Positions 46,124-52,941 of a stretch of 64,000 nucleotides of DNA are shown piece by piece. The translations under genes were made by a program, and so were the position numbers. The stretch lies in contig NZ_PKQP01000001.1 in assembly GCF_002887735.1 (NCBI RefSeq), positions 620,001-684,000 on the forward strand, given 5' to 3'. Source of the stretch: Stenotrophomonas bentonitica (lineage in GTDB: Bacteria; Pseudomonadota; Gammaproteobacteria; Xanthomonadales; Xanthomonadaceae). How positions within the stretch are numbered: the stretch's first letter is position 1; every line of letters begins with the position of its first letter. A model generated the notes under the pieces. The model did no database searches and was not told the origin of the DNA. It saw only the letters and a program-made list of their open reading frames with translations.

Positions 46124-46654
46124 TCAGGCCGCGGCCTGCCTGAATTCGGGGGTACGCGACAGCAGCGACAGCGAGAACACGCCCCAGTCATGGCCATCGC
46201 CATGGAAGGCGCGATCGATGAAATGTGCGTAGCGGCCGGTGGCCAGATCGCCGGCGACGATGTTCTGGTCCAGCTCGAAGCTGCGCTGGCCGAACAGTTC
46301 ATCGATGGTCAGCGCCACGTCACCGCCGGCCTGGCGCATGATCAGCACGCGCTGGCCTTCCTGCTGCACGGTGCGCTCGCCTTCCAGGAAGAACTTCAGG
46401 TCGACCACCGGGAACAGGTTGCCGCGCAGGTTGCCCACGCCCAGCAGCCACGGCTGCGCGCCGGGCACCGGAGTGACCGGCGGCATCGGCACGATTTCCA
46501 CCACTTCGCGGAAATCCGACACCAGCCGGCGCTTGCCGACCCGGTAACCGACGCCACGCCACAGGTCCTGCGAGAACTGCCGCTCGGGCAGCTGCACCGC
46601 ATGGGCCAGGCTGCGCCGCTCATAGCCCTGGAGGATGTCGAAAGGAGAACGCAT
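46124..46654 (-). CDS. pilI: PilI: CheW-like coupling protein
   Basis: 176 aa CheW domain. Motifs are GYRVGKRRLVSDFREVVEIVP, PWLLGVGNLRGNLFPVVDLKFFL, RVLIMRQAGGDVALTIDELFG and the C-terminal sub-domain. It bridges PilJ and ChpA. The start codon shares one base with the pilH stop (TGATG), so the genes are translationally coupled. AAAGGAG lies upstream of the ATG. Confidence 0.93.
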   Translation of the reverse strand: MRSPFDILQGYERRSLAHAVQLPERQFSQDLWRGVGYRVGKRRLVSDFREVVEIVPMPPVTPVPGAQPWLLGVGNLRGNLFPVVDLKFFLEGERTVQQEGQRVLIMRQAGGDVALTIDELFGQRSFELDQNIVAGDLATGRYAHFIDRAFHGDGHDWGVFSLSLLSRTPEFRQAAA

Positions 46655-47016
46655 CAGACCACCAACTGGTTGATCCGCGCGATCAGTTCCTCCTCGCGCG
46701 GCGGCTTGACGATGTAGTCGGCCGCCCCCTGGCGCAGCCCCCACGCCTTGTCGGTTTCCATCGCCTTGGTGCTGACGATGACCACCGGGATATGTTTGGT
46801 GGCCGCGTCGCGCGCCATCGCACGGGTGGCCTGGAAGCCACTCATGCCCGGCAGGACCACGTCCATCAGCACCAGCTGCGGGGACTGCTCGCGCACGAGT
46901 TTGAGCCCGTCCTCGGCGTTGTCCGCTTCCAGGACTTCATGACCGGCCTTGGTCAACCATTGCGTGAACACCGCACGGTCGGTCGGTGAATCCTCGATCA
47001 GTACGATTCGAGCCAT
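46654..47016 (-). CDS. pilH: PilH: single-domain response regulator
   Basis: 120 aa receiver domain only. The acidic pair is in VLIEDSPTDR, the phospho-acceptor Asp in LVLMDVVLPGMSGFQ, the conserved Thr/Ser in VVIVSTKAMETD and the Lys in YIVKPPREEE. By family knowledge PilH favours pilus retraction (PilT) or acts as phosphate sink. It lies 18 bp after pilG. Confidence 0.95.
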   Translation of the reverse strand: MARIVLIEDSPTDRAVFTQWLTKAGHEVLEADNAEDGLKLVREQSPQLVLMDVVLPGMSGFQATRAMARDAATKHIPVVIVSTKAMETDKAWGLRQGAADYIVKPPREEELIARINQLVV

Positions 47017-47034
47017 TGTGCCTTTCCCCCCTGG

Positions 47035-47436
47035 TCAGGCGTTGACGTATGTGCGGATGGCACCCAGCAGTTCTTCACGCGTGAATGGCTTGGTCAGGTA
47101 CTGCTCCGAGCCGACGATGCGGCCGCGCGCCTTGTCGAACAGGCCGTCCTTGGAGGACAGCATGATCACCGGCGTGGCTTTGAACAGCTGGTTGCCCTTG
47201 ATCAGCGCACAGGTCTGATACCCGTCCAGCCGCGGCATCATGATGTCCACGAAGATGATCTGCGGCTGTTGGTCGGCGATCTTGGCCAACGCCTCGAAAC
47301 CATCGGTCGCGGTCACCACCTCGCAGCCTTCCCGCTTCAACAGGGTTTCCGCGGTCCTGCGGATGGTCTTCGAATCATCGATGACCATCACGCGCAGCCC
47401 TGCGAGTTCCCCACCCGCAGCCATGTATTCAGTCAT
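47035..47436 (-). CDS. pilG: PilG: single-domain response regulator
   Basis: 133 aa receiver domain. Motifs are VMVIDDSKTIRRTAETLLKREG, IIFVDIMMPRLDGYQTCALIK, VIMLSSKDGLFDKARG and YLTKPFTREELLGAI. PilG is the first gene of the pil-chp cluster and acts on pilus extension (PilB) and cAMP signalling in relatives. A promoter lies about 60-90 bp upstream. Confidence 0.96.
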   Translation of the reverse strand: MTEYMAAGGELAGLRVMVIDDSKTIRRTAETLLKREGCEVVTATDGFEALAKIADQQPQIIFVDIMMPRLDGYQTCALIKGNQLFKATPVIMLSSKDGLFDKARGRIVGSEQYLTKPFTREELLGAIRTYVNA

Positions 47437-47494
47437 TACCTTTCCCCAAGCTCGCGACGCTTGCGCTGATCCCCGGCGCCGCTGCGAAAGCGTA

Positions 47495-47524
47495 TCTATA
47501 TCCCAATACCGGCGCGCGCTTCAA
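47495..47524 (-). promoter_or_regulatory. promoter of the pilGHIJ-chpABC operon
   Basis: On the minus strand, TTGAAG (47524-47519), an 18-bp spacer and TATAGA (47500-47495). The expected start near 47488 leaves a leader of about 52 nt to the pilG ATG. Confidence 0.55.
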
Positions 47525-47695
47525 GCACACCCACCGCGGCCCCGCCGCGAGCGGCCCCGCCGGTGCGCGGCACGCCCCTTTTGCGCAAACCCGGCCCGTT
47601 CCCCGGCCGGGCCGGACACTGCGTTCCGGCCCCCGGGGCAGGCATTGCCGGGCCATTGTCGCTACCATCATCGGCCTGCCCGCCAGGTTGCGACC

Positions 47696-48646
47696 ATGCC
47701 GTTGAATGTCATCGTGGTGATGGACCCCATCGCCCATATCAAGATTGCCAAGGACACCACCTTCGCGATGCTGCTGGAAGCCCAGCGCCGCGGCCATGCC
47801 CTGCACTACGTCAGCCCCGGTGGGCTGGCCCTGCGCGACGGCCAGGCCATCGCCCGCACCGCCCCGCTGCAGGTGCGCGAGGACAAGAACGACTGGTTCA
47901 CCCTGGGCGACTTCAGCCAGACCGTGTTCGGCCCCGGCCAGGTCGTGCTGATGCGCAAGGACCCGCCGGTCGATGCCGAATTCATCTACGACACCCACGT
48001 GCTCAGCGTCGCCCAGCAGGCCGGTGCGATGGTGGTCAACGACCCGCAGGGACTGCGCGACTACAACGAGAAACTGGCCGCCCTGCTGTTCCCGCAGTGC
48101 TGTCCGCCGACCCTGGTCAGCCGTCGCAACGCCGACCTGAAGGCCTTCGTGCTCGAACACGGCCAGGCCGTGCTCAAGCCGCTGGACGGCATGGGCGGCC
48201 GCTCGATCTTCCGCAGCGGCACCGGCGACCCCAACCTCAACGTGATCCTGGAAACCCTGACCGACGGCGAGCGCACGCTGGCCCTGGCGCAGAAGTTCAT
48301 CCCGGACATCACCGCCGGCGACAAGCGCATCCTGCTGGTGGATGGCGAGCCGGTGGATTACTGCCTGGCGCGGATTCCGCAGGGCGACGAATTCCGCGGC
48401 AACCTGGCCGCCGGCGGCCGCGGCGAAGGCCGCCCGCTGAGCGAGCGCGACCGCTGGATCGCCGCCCAGGTCGGGCCGGAAATGAAGCGCCGCGGCATGC
48501 GCTTCGTCGGCCTGGACGTGATCGGCGACTACCTGACCGAAGTCAACGTCACCAGCCCGACCTGCGTGCGCGAGCTCGACGCCCAGTTCGGGCTGAACAT
48601 CGCCGGCACCCTGTTCGACGCGATCGAGGCCGGCCTGCCGCGATGA
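47696..48646 (+). CDS. gshB: glutathione synthetase
   Basis: 316 aa, the E. coli GshB length. It has the N-terminal VVMDPIAHIKIAKDTTFAMLLEAQ segment, the ATP-grasp motifs VLKPLDGMGGRSIFR and RILLVDGEPVDYCLARIP, GNLAAGGRGEGRPLSERD, and the C-terminal FVGLDVIGDYLTEVNVTSPT. It ligates glycine to gamma-glutamylcysteine. It is divergent from pilG. The downstream TonB-like gene starts within its stop codon (ATGA). Confidence 0.97.
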   Translation: MPLNVIVVMDPIAHIKIAKDTTFAMLLEAQRRGHALHYVSPGGLALRDGQAIARTAPLQVREDKNDWFTLGDFSQTVFGPGQVVLMRKDPPVDAEFIYDTHVLSVAQQAGAMVVNDPQGLRDYNEKLAALLFPQCCPPTLVSRRNADLKAFVLEHGQAVLKPLDGMGGRSIFRSGTGDPNLNVILETLTDGERTLALAQKFIPDITAGDKRILLVDGEPVDYCLARIPQGDEFRGNLAAGGRGEGRPLSERDRWIAAQVGPEMKRRGMRFVGLDVIGDYLTEVNVTSPTCVRELDAQFGLNIAGTLFDAIEAGLPR

Positions 48647-49530
48647 GCGCCAGCGTCGCCCCGGTGCCGACGTGGCAGGCGCGCGAATCCCAGCGGCTGG
48701 GCGCGACCCTGACGCTGTCGGTGCTCGTGCACGCCCTGCTGATCCTCGGGGTCGGCTTCGCGGTGAGTGACAGCGCCCCGCTGGTACCGACCCTGGATGT
48801 GATCTTCAGCCAGACCCAGACACCGCTGACGCCCAAGCAGGCCGACTTCCTGGCCCAGGCCAACCAGCAGGGTGGCGGCGACCACGACAAGGTGCAGCGC
48901 CCGCGCGACAACCAGGCCGGGATCGTGCCGCAGGCGCAGGCCGGGCTGTCGCCGGTTCCGCAGCAGCGCCAGGAGGCGGCCAGCGTGCCGCCGCCGCAGA
49001 CCCGCGTGGTCAACAGCCGCAATGGCACCGACACGGTTGCGGCAGCCCAGCCACAGCCGCTGCCCGAGCAGCCCCGCCCGGATGCGCCGATGACCGCGCG
49101 CGAGCAGCGTGACGTGGAGATGGCACGGCTGGCCGCCGAAGTGCACCTGCGCTCGGCGCAGTACGCCAAGCGCCCGAACCGCAAGTTCGTTTCGGCCAGT
49201 ACCCGCGAATACGCCTATGCCAACTATCTGCGTGCCTGGGTCGACCGCGCCGAGCGTGTCGGCAATCTGAATTACCCCGACGAGGCGCGCGCGCGCCGGC
49301 TCGGCGGGCAGGTAGTGATCACCGTCGGGGTGCGCCGCGACGGCACGGTGGAAAGTGCCCGCATCCTGCAGTCCAGCGGCACCCCGCTGCTCGATGAAAC
49401 CGCGCTGCGCGTGATCACGCTCGCCCAGCCGTTCCCGCCACTGCCCAAGACCGAGGATGCGATCGACATCCTGCAGGTCACCCGCACCTGGGTGTTCCTG
49501 CCCGGCGGGGAGCTGCGCGACGACCGCTGA
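48643..49530 (+). CDS. TonB-like energy-transducer protein
   Basis: 295 aa. It has a short cytoplasmic N-terminus and one anchor (LTLSVLVHALLILGVGFAV), then a Gln/Pro-rich periplasmic linker. The C-terminal TonB domain runs from about residue 205 (NLNYPDEARARRLGGQVVITVGVRRDGTVESARILQ). It could couple proton-motive force to outer-membrane receptors or have a specialised role. No exbB/exbD is adjacent. The coupling to gshB by ATGA overlap is common in relatives of this group, but its meaning is unclear. Confidence 0.88.
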   Translation: MSASVAPVPTWQARESQRLGATLTLSVLVHALLILGVGFAVSDSAPLVPTLDVIFSQTQTPLTPKQADFLAQANQQGGGDHDKVQRPRDNQAGIVPQAQAGLSPVPQQRQEAASVPPPQTRVVNSRNGTDTVAAAQPQPLPEQPRPDAPMTAREQRDVEMARLAAEVHLRSAQYAKRPNRKFVSASTREYAYANYLRAWVDRAERVGNLNYPDEARARRLGGQVVITVGVRRDGTVESARILQSSGTPLLDETALRVITLAQPFPPLPKTEDAIDILQVTRTWVFLPGGELRDDR

Positions 49531-49537
49531 GGGGGCG

Positions 49538-49562
49538 ATAGCCGACCAACGGTCGGCTCTAC
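49538..49562 (-). repeat. SMAG (GTAG) repeat
   Basis: A single 25-base hairpin. On the minus strand it begins GTAGAGCCGACCGTTGG and ends with CGGCTAT. It lies in the short gap between the TonB-like gene and tsaB (convergent). Its GTAG head contains the TAG stop codon of tsaB. Confidence 0.85.
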
Positions 49563-50266
49563 CGGGCGGCCTTGGCCGCCCGCGCGGCCTGCTGTTCCAC
49601 CAGGGTCAGCGCCACGTTGTTGCGCAGATACGCCGGCTCCACCAACTCCGGTGCCACGCCTTCGCCGCGCTGGAACGCCGGCACCGCCAGCGCAAGTACG
49701 TCCGACGCACGCGGCAATGCCTGCGCGTCCACGCCGGTCAGCTGATCGGCCAGCCGCGTGGCCAGCACGCCCTCGGCCGCACCAAAGCCAGTCCCCACGC
49801 CGAACCAGCGCGAGCCCCCGGGCAACACCACCTGCTCGGGCGCGCAGACGATTTCCTCGCCCTGCAACTGCCACTGCCCGTCGATCCGGACATGGCGCGC
49901 GGCATAGACCTCGCCCATGCGCGCATCAATGCTGGCCAGCACTTGATCGGCGTCCGCCGGCGCACGCAGCGCCAGCGCCTGCAGGGTGGAGACCGCGATC
50001 AGCGGGCGGTCCAGCGCCAGGGCGATGCCCTGGGCGATGGCGATCGCCAGCCGCACCCCCGTGAACGCGCCCGGGCCGCGGCCCAGTGCGATCGCATCCA
50101 GCTGCGAACGGGCCACACCCGCCTCGGCCAGCAGCGCCTCGGCCCAGGGCAGGCTGAGTTCGGCGTGGCGGCGCGGCGCGATCTCGAAGCGCTCAGTGAC
50201 CTGCCCATCCACATACAGGGCGACGGAGCAGGCTTCGGTGGCGGTTTCAAAGGCGAGCAGTTTCAT
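49559..50266 (-). CDS. tsaB: TsaB, tRNA t6A threonylcarbamoyladenosine biosynthesis protein
   Basis: 235 aa of the ASKHA fold. Motifs are LAFETATEACSVALYVDG, RRHAELSLPWAEALLAEAG, AIALGRGPGAFTGVRLAIAIAQGIAL and ASIDARMGEVYAARH. It is the scaffold of the TsaBDE complex that makes t6A37 in ANN-decoding tRNAs. It follows the yoaA gene by five bases. The stop codon lies within a SMAG repeat. Confidence 0.95.
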   Translation of the reverse strand: MKLLAFETATEACSVALYVDGQVTERFEIAPRRHAELSLPWAEALLAEAGVARSQLDAIALGRGPGAFTGVRLAIAIAQGIALALDRPLIAVSTLQALALRAPADADQVLASIDARMGEVYAARHVRIDGQWQLQGEEIVCAPEQVVLPGGSRWFGVGTGFGAAEGVLATRLADQLTGVDAQALPRASDVLALAVPAFQRGEGVAPELVEPAYLRNNVALTLVEQQAARAAKAAR

Positions 50267-50271
50267 GGCGG

Positions 50272-52329
50272 TCAGAACAGGGAAGTAGGAAAGTCATCGG
50301 TCGGCGGTACAGCCCGCACGGGCGGCGCAGCGACGGGCGCTGGTGCAGGCGGAGCGCCGAGGACGGGCCATTGTGGCGCAAAGAAGGCCTGCACATCGGC
50401 CAGCGAGCGGGTGCGACGGAACGGCGGCAGGGAATCCAGGAAGATCCGGCCATAGCCGCGGCTGAGCAGGCGCGGGTCGCACAGCACCAGCACCCCGCGA
50501 TCGGTCTCGCTGCGGATCAGGCGACCCACCCCCTGCTTGAGCGCGATCACCGCCTGCGGCAACTGCTCGTCGCGGAAGGGATTGCCGCCATCGCGGCGGA
50601 TCGCGTCCAGCCGCGCCTCGAACACCGGGTCATCCGGCGCGGCGAACGGCAGTTTGTCGATCACCACCACGCTCAGCGCATCGCCCACCACGTCCACGCC
50701 CTCGCGGAAACTGGCCGAGCCCAGCAGTACCCCATTGCCCGACTCGCGGAACCGCTGCAGCAAGGTCGCACGCGGTGCCTCGCCCTGCACGAACAGCGGC
50801 CACGGTGCATCGCGCAGCGCCTCGGCGGCTTCGCGCAGCGCGCGGTGCGAGGCGAACAGCAGGAACGCGCGCCCGTGCGAGGCCTCCAGCACCGGGGTCA
50901 ATGCGCGGATCAAGGCGGTGCCGAAGCCACGCGCGGCTGGATCGGGCAGATCGGTCGGCAGGTAACACAGCGCCTGATGGGCCCAATCAAACGGGCTGGG
51001 CTGCAGCAGGCTGACCGGATCATCCAGGCCCAGCCGTTGGGAAATATGCTCGAAACCGCCGTCCACGGTCAGCGTGGCCGAGGTGAACACCCAGGCTGCC
51101 ATCGAGCGTTGCCGATGCTCGCGCAGCGGGCCGGACACATCCATCGGCGTGCGCTGGCAACGGAAGCCACGCGGGGTCAGCTCGTACCAGAGCACCTCGG
51201 CCGGTGGCGGCGCCTGCTCAGGGTCGGTGTCGAAATCCAGCATCGGTGCGTCCTCACCGAGCCAGCGCGACAAGCGGGCGACGGCGTCCATCGCACGCGC
51301 ATGGCAGGCATCCAGGCCGGGCGATGCTTCACGCACGCCCGCCAGCGCATCGCGCAGCTGCACCAGCGTGCTCATCGCCATGTCGAAGCCATCGCGCACC
51401 TGCGGCACGGTCAGCGCACGCCACTGGGTGCCGCGCGGCGGCAGCCCATCCATCGCCACGCGCAGGTCGCGCAGGGTCTGCTCGAGTGCGGCAGCCGGCA
51501 CCTGCAACGCCGCCTGGGCACCGGCCACGCTGCGGCTCTCGGCCAGGCAGTCGCGCGCCAGTTCCTGCCACGGGCGCATGCCGAAGCCTTCACCGAAGAA
51601 GTTGGCGGCCAGTTCCGGCAGCTGGTGCGCCTCGTCGATCACGAACGCCTGCGCACCGGGGAGGATTTCGCCGAAGCCTTCCTGCTTGAGCGCCAGATCG
51701 GCCAGCAGCAGATGGTGGTTGACCACCACCACATCGGCGGCCTGCGCCCGCTGCCGTGCCTGCACGACGAAGCAGTCGTCCCAGAACGGGCATTCGGTGC
51801 CCAGACAGTTGTCGACGGTGGAGGTCACCATCGGGTACAGCGGCGAGTCTTCCGGCAGCGCGTCCAGCTCGGCCATGTCGCCGAATTTCGTGCGTCCGGA
51901 CCATGCGAGGATCCGCTGGAACTGTGCGACCTGCTCGGGGGAGCTGAAGCGGGGTTCGCCGCGGGCCTGCTGCAATCGATAGCGGCACAGGTAGTTGGCA
52001 CGTCCTTTCAGCAGCGCACTGCTGTGCCCCACGCCGAGCGCGGCACGCACCCGCGGCAGATCGCGGTGGTACAGCTGGTCCTGCAGCGCGCGGGTCCCGG
52101 TGGAGATGATGGTCTTCAGCCCGGACAGCAGCGCAGGCACCAGATACGCATAGGTCTTGCCGGTGCCGGTGCCTGCCTCGGCCAGCAGCACGTCGCGCTG
52201 GTCGAACGCTTCGGCGATCGCCGCGGTCAGGCGCAGCTGGGCCGGGCGCGGCACAAAGGCATCGAGCTGGCTGGCGAGCGCACCGCCCTCACTGAGGGCA
52301 TCGCGGCTGGCGTGTGCGAGTTGGGACAT
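50272..52329 (-). CDS. yoaA: ATP-dependent helicase of the DinG/XPD family, YoaA type
   Basis: 685 aa. Walker A is LLAEAGTGTGKTYAYL. Four cysteines for an Fe-S cluster are visible: one in ANYLCRYRL and three in DNCLGTECPFWDDCF. The DEAH box is VIDEAHQLPELA. Motifs V/VI include GSASFREGVDVVGDAL and LKQGVGRLIRSETDRGVL. In E. coli, YoaA works with HolC in DNA damage repair. The DinG paralogue is larger and lacks this N-terminus, so YoaA is favoured. It is co-directional with tsaB, five bases apart. Confidence 0.93.
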   Translation of the reverse strand: MSQLAHASRDALSEGGALASQLDAFVPRPAQLRLTAAIAEAFDQRDVLLAEAGTGTGKTYAYLVPALLSGLKTIISTGTRALQDQLYHRDLPRVRAALGVGHSSALLKGRANYLCRYRLQQARGEPRFSSPEQVAQFQRILAWSGRTKFGDMAELDALPEDSPLYPMVTSTVDNCLGTECPFWDDCFVVQARQRAQAADVVVVNHHLLLADLALKQEGFGEILPGAQAFVIDEAHQLPELAANFFGEGFGMRPWQELARDCLAESRSVAGAQAALQVPAAALEQTLRDLRVAMDGLPPRGTQWRALTVPQVRDGFDMAMSTLVQLRDALAGVREASPGLDACHARAMDAVARLSRWLGEDAPMLDFDTDPEQAPPPAEVLWYELTPRGFRCQRTPMDVSGPLREHRQRSMAAWVFTSATLTVDGGFEHISQRLGLDDPVSLLQPSPFDWAHQALCYLPTDLPDPAARGFGTALIRALTPVLEASHGRAFLLFASHRALREAAEALRDAPWPLFVQGEAPRATLLQRFRESGNGVLLGSASFREGVDVVGDALSVVVIDKLPFAAPDDPVFEARLDAIRRDGGNPFRDEQLPQAVIALKQGVGRLIRSETDRGVLVLCDPRLLSRGYGRIFLDSLPPFRRTRSLADVQAFFAPQWPVLGAPPAPAPVAAPPVRAVPPTDDFPTSLF

Positions 52330-52345
52330 GACGACAATGATAGAG

Positions 52346-52370
52346 GCTGCCGGGTTGCGCCCGGCGCTAC
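52346..52370 (-). repeat. SMAG (GTAG) repeat
   Basis: A single 25-base unit. On the minus strand, GTAGCGCCGGGCGCAACCC leads into GGCAGC, in the 69-bp gap between the TPR lipoprotein gene and yoaA. Confidence 0.8.
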
Positions 52371-52398
52371 GCCGTCACGCATCCGCTTTCGCGCTGCA

Positions 52399-52926
52399 TC
52401 AGTAACGCATGATGCCCGGCACCGTGCAGCCTTCCAGCTGGGCATGCGCCGAGGCGGCATTCTCTTTTTCACCCCGGGCCAAGCGCGACTGTTCGATCGT
52501 CGCCCAATGGCGGCGGCACAGCGGGCCGGTCTTGGAGCCCAGCTCGACCGACTTGCGGGCGAAGGTTTCGGCAGCCGCCCACTCACCCTGCAGCAGCGCG
52601 ATTTCGGCGCGGTCCTGCAGCACCGATGGATCCGAGGCCATGATCGCCAGCGCCTGGTCGAGCGCGGCCGCGGCGCCGGCCAGATCATTGGCCTGGCGGC
52701 GGGCCAGCGCGGCCTGGCGCAGATCTTCCACTTCGCTGTCGCGCAGTGGCTGCACGGCCAGTTCCTTGTCGTCGTTGCCGGCGGCGGCATCCACGGCCGC
52801 CAGGCGCTGGGCCGGCGTGGTGGTATCGACGGGCGCCTTCACCACCGGCGGCGGGGTGACGCAGGCGGCCAGGGCCAGGCAGAGCGTGGCCAGCGAAGCG
52901 GAACGGATCAGGAATCGGGTGGTCAT
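52399..52926 (-). CDS. small TPR-containing lipoprotein
   Basis: 175 aa. The signal peptide ends in a lipobox (LCLALAAC, Cys near residue 22). A short Pro/Thr stretch follows, then about two TPR-like helical pairs (LRQAALARRQANDLAGAAAALDQAL, DRAEIALLQGEWAAAETFARKSVEL). Two late cysteines (PLCRRHW, EGCTVPG) could pair. It starts 15 bp after mrcB and is probably co-transcribed. By position it may be an outer-membrane activator or partner of PBP1B, in the way LpoB serves E. coli PBP1B, but there is no sequence similarity to LpoB that I can see. Confidence 0.82.
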   Translation of the reverse strand: MTTRFLIRSASLATLCLALAACVTPPPVVKAPVDTTTPAQRLAAVDAAAGNDDKELAVQPLRDSEVEDLRQAALARRQANDLAGAAAALDQALAIMASDPSVLQDRAEIALLQGEWAAAETFARKSVELGSKTGPLCRRHWATIEQSRLARGEKENAASAHAQLEGCTVPGIMRY

Positions 52927-52941
52927 GCAGGCTGGCCTTGA

